The position numbers were made by a program, and so were the translations under genes. Below are positions 14,460-22,672 of a stretch of DNA of 24,330 nt, one piece after another. The DNA lies in assembly GCA_036258675.1 (NCBI GenBank), contig DATADD010000136.1, positions 1 to 24,330 on the forward strand, read 5' to 3'. The DNA comes from DATADD01 sp036258675. GTDB lineage: Bacteria; Actinomycetota; CADDZG01; WHSQ01. Under the pieces are notes generated by a model. It searched no databases, had not been told where the DNA came from, and saw only the letters and a list, made by a program, of their open reading frames with translations. Each line of letters begins with the position of its first letter. Position 1 is the stretch's first letter.

Positions 14460-15370
14460 AGGAGGGCGCGCCGGTCGAGGCGCTCTTTCTAATCGGGGCC
14501 CCTCGTTCCGGCACCAGCCTTCTATACAAGACGCTGTGCCTGCATCCCGACGCCGCGTGGATCTCGAACTGGGTGCGGAAGTACCCGCGCGTCCCGCTCC
14601 TGGCCGCTCTCAACCGAGTGTCGTCTCTCGCCCCCGGCCTGCGCCGCCGGGTCTGGTTCGGCAGCGACTCCAACGCCTACGTCTACGGGGGGCGGCGGAG
14701 CCTCGGCGAGCGCGTGTTCCCGATGCCGGTGGAGGGGGAGCCGGTCTTCGCCCGCAGCGGCATCCCCGACATCGATGGCGGTCTCCCATCCCTGCCGCGC
14801 GCCGACCAGGTGCGCGCGCTGCGGTCCGCCTTTGCCGCGATCCGCAGGTTCGGGGGCGGGCGCCTCTTCGTGAACAAGCGGATCGCCAACAACCGCCGCA
14901 TCCCGCTTCTCCTCGAGGCCTTCCCCGCGGCGCGGTTCCTCGAGATCGTGCGCGACGGGCGCGCCGTGGCCTACTCACTGTCGCGCGTGGATTGGTGGCC
15001 GGACAGCGTCGTGTGGTGGAACGGCACGACCCCGAGGCAGTGGGCCGCGCGCGGGCTCGACCCGTGGGAGCTCTGCGCCCGCAGCTGGGTCGAGGAGGTG
15101 CATGCGATCGACGAGGGCATGGCCGCGGTGCCCTCGGGGCAGAGGCTCACGATCGCCTACGAGGCGTTCCTCGAGGATCCCTCGGCGGCGTTCGAGGCTA
15201 TCGCTGCCTTCTGCGGCCTGGGCCCCCACCCTCGCTGGCGCCGGCACCTCTCCCAGCTCCACTTCCCCAACCGGAACGAGGCGTGGCGCCGCCGGCTCGA
15301 CCCCTCCGAGGTCGCCACGATCGAGCGCATACAGGCGGACACGCTGGTGCGCTACGGCTATGCCTCCTGA
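14456..15370 (+). CDS. Sulfotransferase family protein 3 (predicted)
   Basis: The 304-residue protein starts at GTG 14456 within the deacetylase stop (GTGA overlap). It carries the PAPS loop LIGAPRSGTSLLYK (12-25), a substrate-side region with FVNKRIANNRRIP, the 3'-phosphate motif LEIVRDGRAVAYSLSR, and IAYEAFLEDP near the end, followed by NRNEAWRRRLD, a Trp-Arg tail motif seen in many bacterial sulfotransferases. It would use PAPS to sulfate a glycan or amino sugar. The very tight coupling to the deacetylase makes N-sulfation of a freed amine an attractive idea, but the sequence does not distinguish N- from O-sulfation. Confidence 0.88.
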   Translation: MKEGAPVEALFLIGAPRSGTSLLYKTLCLHPDAAWISNWVRKYPRVPLLAALNRVSSLAPGLRRRVWFGSDSNAYVYGGRRSLGERVFPMPVEGEPVFARSGIPDIDGGLPSLPRADQVRALRSAFAAIRRFGGGRLFVNKRIANNRRIPLLLEAFPAARFLEIVRDGRAVAYSLSRVDWWPDSVVWWNGTTPRQWAARGLDPWELCARSWVEEVHAIDEGMAAVPSGQRLTIAYEAFLEDPSAAFEAIAAFCGLGPHPRWRRHLSQLHFPNRNEAWRRRLDPSEVATIERIQADTLVRYGYAS

Positions 15371-16325
15371 CGGCTCGGCGCGCAGCTTCCCCGCGCGCGT
15401 CGCCCGGCACTGGCGCTGGGTCCGGACCGAGGGCCTCCGCCGCCTCGTGGAGGAGGACGACCTCGACCCGAGGACGCGCATCCCCAACGCCATCAGGAAA
15501 TGGTGGTGGAGGCGCCGCCACGGGGTCCCACCTGGGACCGCGATTCCGGTCTACCTCGTGGGCCTGCAGCGATCGGGCACGAACATGCTCGTGCGGGGTC
15601 TTGCGACGAGCCCGGAGTTCGCCGTCTTCAACGAGAACGACCGGCGCGCGTTCACCGGCTTCAGGCTGCGCCCCGACGACGTCATCGCATCCCTCATCGC
15701 GGCCAGCCGGCACCCCTACGTCCTGTTCAAGCCGCTCACGGACTCGCACCGCGTCGACCGCCTCCTCGACGACATCCCGGCGGGGGCGCCGGGACGGGCG
15801 CTGTGGGCGTACCGAAACGTCGACGGACGGGCCCGTTCCGCGGTGGCCAAGTTCGGGGACGCGAACCTGCAGGCGCTGCGCGCCATCGCCGCGGGGCGCG
15901 CCGGGGACCGGTGGGAGGCGCAGAGGCTATCCGAGGCGAGCCTGCGCGAGGTGGCCCGCCTCGATCTCGATCGGATGAGCCCGTGGAGCGCGGCCGCGCT
16001 GTTCTGGTACGTGCGCAACAGCCTCTTCTTCGAGCTCGGGCTCGACCGGCGCCCGGATGTCTTGCTCGTGTCATACGACTCCTTCGTCGCCCACCCGAGT
16101 GCCGCGATGGCCGCCGTGTGCGCGCACGTCGGCTTCCCCTACGACGACAACCTCGTGGCCCACGTCGAGCGGCGCACCCCCCGCGTCCCCAGCCGCCTCG
16201 ACATCGACCCGCGCGTGCGGGAGCTCTGCGACCGGCTCGCGGCGCGCCTCGACGAGGCGGAGACGTCGGCGCGCGCCTCCGTTGAGGCCGGGCGACGGGC
16301 GTCGCCCGGCTCCCCGCTGCCGTAG
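15360..16325 (+). CDS. Sulfotransferase family protein 4 (predicted)
   Basis: This protein of about 321 residues starts at ATG 15360, overlapping sulfotransferase 3 by 11 nt. The first 60 residues are Trp/Arg-rich (WRWVRTEGLRR; KWWWRRRHG) and precede the PAPS loop YLVGLQRSGTNMLVRGL (65-81). Later come VLFKPLTDSHRVDRLL, YRNVDGRARSAVAKFG (the place of the 3'-phosphate motif, with R-N-V-D for the usual R-D) and LVSYDSFVAHP. The replaced residue and the long basic N-terminus set it apart from the other four copies. It is the last gene of the deacetylase run. Family membership is likely; the acceptor is unknown. Confidence 0.82.
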   Translation: MPPDGSARSFPARVARHWRWVRTEGLRRLVEEDDLDPRTRIPNAIRKWWWRRRHGVPPGTAIPVYLVGLQRSGTNMLVRGLATSPEFAVFNENDRRAFTGFRLRPDDVIASLIAASRHPYVLFKPLTDSHRVDRLLDDIPAGAPGRALWAYRNVDGRARSAVAKFGDANLQALRAIAAGRAGDRWEAQRLSEASLREVARLDLDRMSPWSAAALFWYVRNSLFFELGLDRRPDVLLVSYDSFVAHPSAAMAAVCAHVGFPYDDNLVAHVERRTPRVPSRLDIDPRVRELCDRLAARLDEAETSARASVEAGRRASPGSPLP

Positions 16326-16346
16326 AGCCGTCCGCGCCGCCGGCTC
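16325..16346. terminator. Possible bidirectional terminator hairpin between convergent sulfotransferases
   Basis: GAGCCG (16325-16330) pairs with CGGCTC (16341-16346) around a 10-nt loop. It touches the stop codons of both convergent genes, which are only 19 bp apart. There is no T-run, so an intrinsic terminator role is uncertain. Confidence 0.3.
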
Positions 16347-17163
16347 AGGTGTACCCGAGCTCCTCGAGCGTGCGGCGGGCACGGAGCCGGAAGAGGAGGG
16401 CGAGCAGCGGATCGAGCTCGCGGCGATGGGCGCCGACCCGGCCCCGGAAGATCGGCGCGCCGCCCTCTGCGGCGCGCCGAGTGGCGACCCGTTGCGAGTA
16501 CTCCCCGCCGATGTCGTGCGGGGCCCGGTCGTAGTGCATCACCGCGGGGTCCCACTCCTCGCCGAGGAACTCGAGAAGCGCCCGCAGCGTGGACTCCGGG
16601 TCGCCGACGAGGTCTTCGTAACGGAGCTCGTACAGGCGCTCGGGCGGCAACGACGCACTCGCTGCCCGCACCGCGCGCACGTAGCGAGGCCACTTCTCCA
16701 CCGCTTTGAGAGCCGACCAGTAGCCCCATCGATCGCGGTGGGACGCGACGACGTCGCGGCCGTCGCGCACCATATGCACGATCTGGGCGTGCGGGAACAA
16801 CCTCAGGATGTAGTCGAGTGAGAGCGCGTAGCGCGGCGTCTTGTCCGCCCAGCGAGATTTGCCTCGGGCGGATGCGTAGTCGCGCTGGAACGATGCGAAC
16901 AGCTCGGCGAACTTCGCGTCCCAGTACTCCTGCGGATAGCCGTAGTTGCGGAGGCTTCCCCAGTTGCGGCGGGTCACCTGCGCGAGATCGGCCAGGAAGC
17001 GCGTCTCCGGCCCGCAGCTGATGCGGGGGTGCGAGTCGAGGATGAGGCGGAGAAGCGTGGTGCCCGAACGCTGGCAGCCGACGATGAAGATCGGCCGCTC
17101 GGGGGGATCGCTCGCTCCCGTGCGCCCTTCCTCTGGGGTCGCCGGGGACGGGCGCGCGGGCAC
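16345..17163 (-). CDS. Sulfotransferase family protein 5 (predicted)
   Basis: This 272-residue protein is the most typical of the five: PAPS loop IFIVGCQRSGTTLLRLIL (25-42), SHPRISCGPETRFL just after it, WADKTPRYALSLDYI, the 3'-phosphate motif VHMVRDGRDVVASHRDRWGY and LRYEDLVGDPESTL. It is closest to the Sulfotransfer_3 group that modifies carbohydrates or lipids. GTG 17163 is preferred because GAGAAGG (17175-17169) lies 5 nt before it; the GTG at 17169 overlaps that site. It lies 33 nt downstream of the DUF1972 glycosyltransferase on the same strand and is probably co-transcribed with it. Confidence 0.92.
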   Translation of the reverse strand: MPARPSPATPEEGRTGASDPPERPIFIVGCQRSGTTLLRLILDSHPRISCGPETRFLADLAQVTRRNWGSLRNYGYPQEYWDAKFAELFASFQRDYASARGKSRWADKTPRYALSLDYILRLFPHAQIVHMVRDGRDVVASHRDRWGYWSALKAVEKWPRYVRAVRAASASLPPERLYELRYEDLVGDPESTLRALLEFLGEEWDPAVMHYDRAPHDIGGEYSQRVATRRAAEGGAPIFRGRVGAHRRELDPLLALLFRLRARRTLEELGYT

Positions 17164-17196
17164 GGACACCTTCTCAGGATGACAGCTCGATGGTGG

Positions 17197-18423
17197 TTAC
17201 GTGCCGTCTTGGCCGGCCGCGACCGCTTCCACCGAGGACCCGTTGTGCGCAGAGGGGGACGGGACGGGGTAGAGCCGCCGCGGTGGCCGCACGAGCTTGT
17301 GGTAGACGGCCTCGGTCGCGTCGACCGCATCGTCCCAGCGATAGCAGCGCAGGACGTGTTGGCGGAGGACCGCGGCGCCCTCGCGCTCGGCCTCCTGATC
17401 GGCGAGCACCACCCGGAGCGCGTCGGTCAGCCCGTCGAGGTCGCCCGTGGGGAACAGGCGCCGCCCCGGTCCGTTGGTGACGAGCACCTCGAGGTGGGGC
17501 GGGATGTCGCTGACGACGACCGGCGTTCCGCTCGCCGCCGCCTCGAGAAGTGTGAGGGGAAGCCCCTCGAGGTCCGACGGCAGCACGAACGCGGCCGCGT
17601 TCGAGTACAGCGCCTCGAGCACGGCGCCGTAGACGTAGCCGGTGAACACCACGCGCGGGTCCGCGGCGGCGAGGCGCAGCAGCGAGTCCACGTAGTCATT
17701 GGTGAAGCTCGTCCCGCCCGCGAACACCAGCCTGAGGTCGCCGGGCAGACGCCGGAACGCGCGTATGAGCAGGTCCGGCATCTTCTCGGGGACGAGGCGG
17801 CCGACGAAGAGCAGGTAGCGGCCGCGCTCGAGGCCCATCTCGCGCGTGCCGTCGCCGTCGGCAAGCACGCTGAGCGGGTGGGAGCGCATCTGGGGGACGC
17901 CGTTGGGGATGTAGACGGCCTCGCGGTCGTGACGGCGCGCGTAGTAGTCGGCGAGCGCTCGCGAGACGGCGATCGTGACGTCGGGGACGCGCGCGCTCAT
18001 CCACGCGGCGAACTTGAGCACCGAACGGGCTCCCTTGCCCCATTTCGCCCGGTCGTAGTCGAGGCCGTGCGCGGTCAACACGACCTTGGAGCGCGATGCG
18101 AAGCGGGGCACGACCGACAGGAGCCCGGGACCCAGAGCGTGGTAGTGGAAGATGTCGTAGTGGTCCCGCATCGCCGCGTAGGTGGAGCGGGCGCTGTGGG
18201 CGATCGCGTCGAGGTGCTTGGTTCCGACGGTGGGGAGGTGGCACAGCCGCATCCCCCTGTATTCCTGCAAGGGCTCGCGCACGTAGTTCGTGCGGCAGAA
18301 CACCGTCACCTCGTGACCTCGTGCAACAAGGCGAGCACCGAGCTCTTCGACATGGTGCTCTATGCCGCCGAAGGTGGCGGGGACGCCGCGTTGGCCGATC
18401 ATCGCGATGCGAAGGGGGCTCAT
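17197..18423 (-). CDS. Glycosyltransferase with DUF1972 N-terminus (GT4, rhamnosyltransferase-like)
   Basis: This 408-residue enzyme begins MSPLRIAMIGQRGVPATFGG, the signature of DUF1972 proteins, a group that includes capsule rhamnosyltransferases of streptococci. Further motifs are FHYHALGPGLLSVVPR, TAHGLDYDRAKWGK, YIPNGVP, LLFVGRLVPEKMPDLL and the donor-binding SDLEGLPLTLLEAAASG. GT4 enzymes of this kind transfer a sugar with retention to a lipid-linked acceptor on the cytosolic side. ATG 18423 has GGGAG (18435-18431) 7 nt upstream. It shares a divergent control region with the polymerase-like gene and lies upstream of sulfotransferase 5. Donor sugar not determined; no dTDP-rhamnose genes are in the window. 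Confidence 0.93.
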   Translation of the reverse strand: MSPLRIAMIGQRGVPATFGGIEHHVEELGARLVARGHEVTVFCRTNYVREPLQEYRGMRLCHLPTVGTKHLDAIAHSARSTYAAMRDHYDIFHYHALGPGLLSVVPRFASRSKVVLTAHGLDYDRAKWGKGARSVLKFAAWMSARVPDVTIAVSRALADYYARRHDREAVYIPNGVPQMRSHPLSVLADGDGTREMGLERGRYLLFVGRLVPEKMPDLLIRAFRRLPGDLRLVFAGGTSFTNDYVDSLLRLAAADPRVVFTGYVYGAVLEALYSNAAAFVLPSDLEGLPLTLLEAAASGTPVVVSDIPPHLEVLVTNGPGRRLFPTGDLDGLTDALRVVLADQEAEREGAAVLRQHVLRCYRWDDAVDATEAVYHKLVRPPRRLYPVPSPSAHNGSSVEAVAAGQDGT

Positions 18424-18606
18424 GGGCGATCTCCCATCACGCACGACGCCGCCGGGTGGACGCGAGGCGGGGAAGGGGCGCCGCGCCGCTCGACGAGGTC
18501 GAGCTCGCGCGCGCAGCCCGCGCCGCCGCCGGCCTGGATCTCGGATGTCAGGGCTTCCCCCACTTCGAACCTCTCGCTCAGTGCTAGGTGACTGGATACA
18601 CCACGC

Positions 18607-18619
18607 GCCAGGTACTGGC
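18607..18619. repeat. Inverted repeat GCCAG-gta-CTGGC, possible operator
   Basis: A perfect 5-bp inverted repeat with a 3-nt centre lies in the AT-richer part of the divergent control region, about 60-70 bp upstream of the proposed -10 of the polymerase-like gene. Its place suggests a protein-binding site; no regulator is identified. Confidence 0.35.
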
Positions 18620-18643
18620 AAGCAAATAGACAAGAAATTCCAA

Positions 18644-18663
18644 CGCGCTTAACCGCGCTTACG
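18644..18663. repeat. Tandem 10-bp direct repeat CGCGCTTAAC / CGCGCTTACG
   Basis: Two copies of CGCGCTTA follow each other with a 10-bp period, close to one helical turn. The second copy ends 12 bp before the proposed -10 hexamer (18676), so the pair would overlap the usual -35 region. It may bind an activator in place of a -35 box. Confidence 0.4.
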
Positions 18664-18689
18664 AGAGAGCGGCTGTATCGTTGTACGAC

Positions 18690-20123
18690 ATGGCGGAACG
18701 GCGCGCGCAGGCTGCGTTGACTCCCGCCTCGCACCGCCTCGTCACCTTCGTCGGCGTCGCCGTCGCGGTCGCCCTCGCGTCCCTCAGCGGCATCGCCGCG
18801 TCGGACTCCAAGACGTCCGCGGTCCTTCCGCTCGCGATCGCGGTGGGCCTCTGCCTCGGCGCGCTCGCGCTCACGCGCTTCGGCGCCTTCGTGGAGCTCA
18901 TGCTCATCGCGCGCGCGAGCCTCGACCTTGCGAAGCTGAGCGGGACCGGGGGCCTCGGCGAGGATGCCGGCGCGCGGGCCCTCGATCCAGCCGGGATCCT
19001 GGGAGTGCTCTTCCTCGCCGCCGCCGCCCTGTGGCTGGCGGCGCAGCGCCGCCGGCGCGGCCGGCTGCAGGGCTCGCCCCTGCGCCGGGCCCTTCTCACT
19101 CTCATGGCCGCCGGCTTCCTGAGCTTGCTCGGCACGTCGAGCGCGTCACAGACCGTGCTCGAGATCGTCCGCATCGCGGCCGCGGTGATGATGTTCGTGG
19201 TCCTCGAGGAGACGATGGGGGAGCGCGATCGCATGCGACGGCTGCTCCGCGCCGTCTATCTCTCCACACTGTTCCCATTGGCGTTCACAGCCCTCGGGAT
19301 CCTCAGCGGCAACCCCCGCTCGGAGGTCAAGGGTGCGTTCACCCGCGTGATGGGGCCCTTCTACCAGTCCAATACCTTCGGCCGCTACCTCATGCTCATG
19401 CTCGTGTTCGGGGTCGGCGTCTACCCGTACCTCTCCGCGCGCCGCCGGCGACAGATGGCGGTCGTGCTCTTCGGATGCGCCGTATGCCTAGTCCTCACGT
19501 TGACGTTGAGCGCCCTCGCTGCATGTGTCGTGGGCCTCTGCGTGGTCGGCTGGCTGCAGAGCAAGCGAGTCCTGCTCGGGCTCGCCGTGGGCGGAGTACT
19601 GTTCCTGATGGTGTTCCCGCAGCTCGGAGCGCGCCTCGGAGAGCTGACCTCGTCGGAAGCCGCCGTCGGAACCGATCAGCAGAACACGCTCGAGTGGCGC
19701 CTCGCCCACTGGAGCGACGTTCTCGGGCTCGCGAGCGAGAACCCCGTGACGGGCATCGGCCTCGGGACGACCGGGGAGAGCGCCGACAGGTCCCCCCACA
19801 ACGATTTCGTGCGTGCCTACGTCGAGATGGGCGTCGTGGGGCTCGCCGCCTACGTCGCCGTGCTGGCGGCGCTGCTCGCGCTCGCGCGGCGAGCCCTCGC
19901 GGCCGCGCCGCCCGGATCGCTCGACCGCGGGGTCGCCGTCGGGTACACGGGGTGCGCGGTCGCGTTCTTGCTGGTCAGCGCGGTCAGCAACGTGATGTCG
20001 TCGGTCGTGATCCTGTGGTACTTCCTCTCGTTCGCGGCGGCGGCCTCGAGCGTTGCGACGCGGGCGCCGGCCGAGGCGCCGATCGCCCGATATCCGGCCC
20101 CGGCGAGAGGCGGCGCGCTATGA
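18690..20123 (+). CDS. O-antigen ligase/polymerase-like membrane protein (Wzy_C type)
   Basis: The 477-residue protein is strongly hydrophobic along its length, with about ten or more membrane segments, for example VGVAVAVALASLSGIAA, LFLAAAALWLAA, MLMLVFGVGVYPYL and VLLGLAVGGVLFLMVF. Before the last third a large loop carries WRLAHWSDVLGLASENP, GIGLGTTGE and SPHNDFVRAYVEMGVVGL; the H-N-D pair and following Gly are the mark of the O-antigen ligase/Wzy_C family. It would join lipid-linked repeat units on the outer face of the membrane, acting as polymerase here since Gram-positive cells have no lipid A acceptor. ATG 18690 fits a leaderless start after TATCGT; a TTG at 18681 is in frame. It heads a run with the Wzz-like and flippase genes. 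Confidence 0.9.
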   Translation: MAERRAQAALTPASHRLVTFVGVAVAVALASLSGIAASDSKTSAVLPLAIAVGLCLGALALTRFGAFVELMLIARASLDLAKLSGTGGLGEDAGARALDPAGILGVLFLAAAALWLAAQRRRRGRLQGSPLRRALLTLMAAGFLSLLGTSSASQTVLEIVRIAAAVMMFVVLEETMGERDRMRRLLRAVYLSTLFPLAFTALGILSGNPRSEVKGAFTRVMGPFYQSNTFGRYLMLMLVFGVGVYPYLSARRRRQMAVVLFGCAVCLVLTLTLSALAACVVGLCVVGWLQSKRVLLGLAVGGVLFLMVFPQLGARLGELTSSEAAVGTDQQNTLEWRLAHWSDVLGLASENPVTGIGLGTTGESADRSPHNDFVRAYVEMGVVGLAAYVAVLAALLALARRALAAAPPGSLDRGVAVGYTGCAVAFLLVSAVSNVMSSVVILWYFLSFAAAASSVATRAPAEAPIARYPAPARGGAL

Positions 20124-20199
20124 TCGCCCTTCCAGTTCCTGGTGCGCGTGGTATCACGGCCTCTGATCGCGGCCGCGTCCGAGTGGGGCAGGGGGTGTG

Positions 20200-21048
20200 A
20201 TGGTTCTCTACGGCGACGAGGTGCGGGCGCTGGCCGGCGGGCGACCGCCCGGCGGGGGCCGCCTGCGCGACATGGAGATCCGCGACTACCTCAAGATCAT
20301 CCGCCGGCGTTTCTGGATCGTCTTGCTCGTCCCCCTCGTGGCCGCGGGATCGGTCCTCTTCCTGAGCCTCGGCAGCCCCGCCCGTTACGCCGCCACCGCC
20401 CGGGTCGCCGCGCGCTCGCTCCTGGGCGACCCGCTCAGCCCCTACGTCTCCGGGAACACGACCGCCGTGTTCGTGGCCGACTTCGTTGCCACCGTGCAGG
20501 ACCCCATCGTGATCGACGTCGCCGCCGCAGAGGTCGGGGTCCCGGCCGACGCGGTGAGCGAGGGCATCACCGCGACCCCGATCGCTACCTCCGCCGGCCA
20601 GAGCGCGCTGATCGAGGTGCGCTACGAGACGACCGAGCAATCCGAGGCGGGGCCGGTCGCCGAGGCCGTGGCCAAGGAAGCGCTCCGAGCCATCTTCGAG
20701 CCCAACTACCTTCAGGCCGATGCCGAGGCGACACCGGACGGAGAGGGCGGCGGCGAGGCGGGCGCGGGCAAGAACGCGGAGGCGCTCGAGGCGCTGCTCG
20801 ACGATCCGCGCGTCGTGTCTCTGCATCCCACCGAGAAGCTGTCCTCGGCTCCCGCGCTCCTCCGCAAGCTCGAGATAGCGATCGGTGTGGGGCTGTTCCT
20901 GTCGCTGTTCCTCGTGGTCCTGCTCGAGGTCGTCCTCACGCGCCGCGTTCCCGAGGCCGGAGGCCCCGGTGGAGACGGGCGCGCCGATCTCGACGGAGCG
21001 CTGAGCCCGCGCGAGCGCGCCCGGCAGCACGCCACAGAAGCAAGCTGA
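20200..21048 (+). CDS. Wzz-like chain-length/co-polymerase membrane protein without kinase domain
   Basis: This 282-residue protein has the two-membrane-segment plan of polysaccharide co-polymerases. An N-terminal EIRDYLKIIRRRFWIV leads into the first helix (about 38-57). A long external part is followed by a second helix around IAIGVGLFLSLFLVVLLEVVL (about 228-248) and a polar tail. The external part shows the common YAATARV and RYETTEQSEAGPVAEAVAKE patterns. There is no Walker motif or tyrosine-rich tail, so any partner kinase is elsewhere. It likely sets polymer length with the polymerase-like protein. ATG 20200 follows a G-rich ribosome site; ATG 20272 also fits, as the similar region starts there. 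Confidence 0.85.
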   Translation: MVLYGDEVRALAGGRPPGGGRLRDMEIRDYLKIIRRRFWIVLLVPLVAAGSVLFLSLGSPARYAATARVAARSLLGDPLSPYVSGNTTAVFVADFVATVQDPIVIDVAAAEVGVPADAVSEGITATPIATSAGQSALIEVRYETTEQSEAGPVAEAVAKEALRAIFEPNYLQADAEATPDGEGGGEAGAGKNAEALEALLDDPRVVSLHPTEKLSSAPALLRKLEIAIGVGLFLSLFLVVLLEVVLTRRVPEAGGPGGDGRADLDGALSPRERARQHATEAS

Positions 21049-21118
21049 CCCTCACCCCCGAAGCGCTCGCACCGTCCGACCCGCACGGCCGCGCGGGGGC
21101 CGAGCGCGGGTCGCCGCC

Positions 21119-22651
21119 GTGAGGGGCCGCCCGCCCGACGAGCCACCCGAGGCCGAGCGCGAGGTCGTCGGCATGGCCCGCGGCGGGACGCTCAACCTCG
21201 CCGCCGCGGTGGTCAGCAACCTGTGTCTGCTCGGGATAACCGCCGCTCTCGGCCTTCGGTTGGGGCCGGCGGGCGTCGGGATCTACTGGCAGGCGTACGC
21301 GCTCCTCTCCCTTCTCGGGTTGCTGTCGCTGGGAGGTTTCGGGACCGCGATGACCCGATACATCGCGGTCCACCGCGCCGATGGAGATCCCGGTGCGGTG
21401 CGCGGCACCGTGCGCACGGGGCTCGCGCTGACGCTGTCGCTGTCGACGGCGGCCGGGGCATCGCTCTGGCTCGGCGCGCCGTGGCTGGCGCGCGTGGGGT
21501 TCGAGGAGCCCACGCTCGTCGACCTCCTGCGCCTCGCCGCGCTCACGCTCCCGGCGCTGGCGCTCCTCGACGCCTCGCTCGGCGCCACGAAGGGATTCAA
21601 GACGATGCGGCCCTACGCCCTGATCGGATTCGTCGTCGAGCCGCTCCTGCGCCTCGGCCTCACGGTGGCGGCGCTCCTCGCCGGAGGCGGCGCCCGCGGC
21701 GCGATGGCCGCGTTGCTCGCGAGCACCTGCGTCGGGGCCGCGCTCGCCGCGGCGAGCCTGCGGCGGCTCCTGGGCGCGCCCAGCGCGCCCCCGGTCTACC
21801 GTCCGCGCGAGCTGTTCGGCTTCTCCATGTTCAGCTGGCTCGCCGCGGTCGCGTCGACGGGCCTCACGTGGGCCGACACGATCCTGCTCGGAGTCTTCCT
21901 CCCGAGCTCGCAGGTCGGCGTGTACAACGTCGCCACCCGGCTCGTCGTGCTCGCCAGCTTCGTGATGATGCCGATCAACTCGGCCTTCGGTCCGCGCATC
22001 GCCGACCTGCACCACCGCGGCCGGACCGAAGCCCTGCGCCGTGCCTACGCGGCCGCGACCGGATGGATCGTGCGCCTGTCGCTGCCCGCGTTCATCGTCC
22101 TGGGCCTCTTCGCGACCGAGGTGCTGAGGTTGTTCGGCGCCGAGTTCGCGGTCGGCGCGGTCGTGACGGTGACGCTTGCGGCGGGCAAGCTCGTCGACGC
22201 CGGCACGGGCCCATGTGCCCTCATGCTCAACATGTCGGGGCGCCCCGCGCTCAACATGGCGGACAACATCGCGGTGTTGGTGCTCAACGTGGCTCTCAAT
22301 CTGTGGCTGATCCCGCGCTTTGGGATCGTCGGATCCGCCGCCGCGTGGGCGGCTGCGCTCGCGCTCGTCAACGTGCTGCGGGTCCTGCAGGTGCGGGCGA
22401 CGATGGGGATGCTGCCCTTCGGCGCAGGTCTTGGACCCGCCGTCGGCGCGGGTGCCGCCGCGCTCCTCGCCGGAGCCGCGGTGCGGGCGCTCGCGCCCGC
22501 GGAGCTCGTCTTGCCCGCGGGCGTGGCCGCGGTCGCGGTCACCTACGTCGCAGTCACCCTCGCGGTCGGGCTCAGCGCCGAGGACAGGCTGGTGATCGCG
22601 TCGCTGAGATCCGGCCGGCGCCCCCTGTCGCGGGGCGCGCCGGGCACATGA
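21119..22651 (+). CDS. Wzx-type oligosaccharide flippase (MATE/MVF superfamily)
   Basis: This 510-residue membrane protein has about 12-14 hydrophobic segments spread over its length. The first, after ARGGTLNLAAAVVSNLC, includes GPAGVGIYWQAYALLSLLG, typical of the first helices of polysaccharide exporters. A central TWADTILLGVFLPSSQVGVYNVATR segment is the characteristic repeat of Wzx/RfbX proteins, and MMPINSAFGPRIADLHHRG follows it. It would flip the lipid-linked repeat unit across the plasma membrane to the polymerase. GTG 21119 gives about 18 polar residues before the first conserved part; ATG 21173 is an alternative start. It ends 21 bp from the convergent malectin-hydrolase gene. Confidence 0.93.
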   Translation: MRGRPPDEPPEAEREVVGMARGGTLNLAAAVVSNLCLLGITAALGLRLGPAGVGIYWQAYALLSLLGLLSLGGFGTAMTRYIAVHRADGDPGAVRGTVRTGLALTLSLSTAAGASLWLGAPWLARVGFEEPTLVDLLRLAALTLPALALLDASLGATKGFKTMRPYALIGFVVEPLLRLGLTVAALLAGGGARGAMAALLASTCVGAALAAASLRRLLGAPSAPPVYRPRELFGFSMFSWLAAVASTGLTWADTILLGVFLPSSQVGVYNVATRLVVLASFVMMPINSAFGPRIADLHHRGRTEALRRAYAAATGWIVRLSLPAFIVLGLFATEVLRLFGAEFAVGAVVTVTLAAGKLVDAGTGPCALMLNMSGRPALNMADNIAVLVLNVALNLWLIPRFGIVGSAAAWAAALALVNVLRVLQVRATMGMLPFGAGLGPAVGAGAAALLAGAAVRALAPAELVLPAGVAAVAVTYVAVTLAVGLSAEDRLVIASLRSGRRPLSRGAPGT

Positions 22652-22672
22652 CGGCTCCCCGGGTCCCCGCGC

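Larger units (their letters stand above)
18424..18689. promoter_or_regulatory. Divergent control region between the GT4 and the polymerase-like gene
   Basis: This 266-bp gap includes a stretch (about 18585-18665) clearly less GC-rich than its surroundings. TATCGT (18676-18681) fits a TANNNT -10 hexamer and ends 8 nt before ATG 18690, with no ribosome site between, which suggests a leaderless mRNA for the polymerase-like gene. The left part, next to the GT4 start, is ordinary GC-rich sequence holding its ribosome site. Confidence 0.5.
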
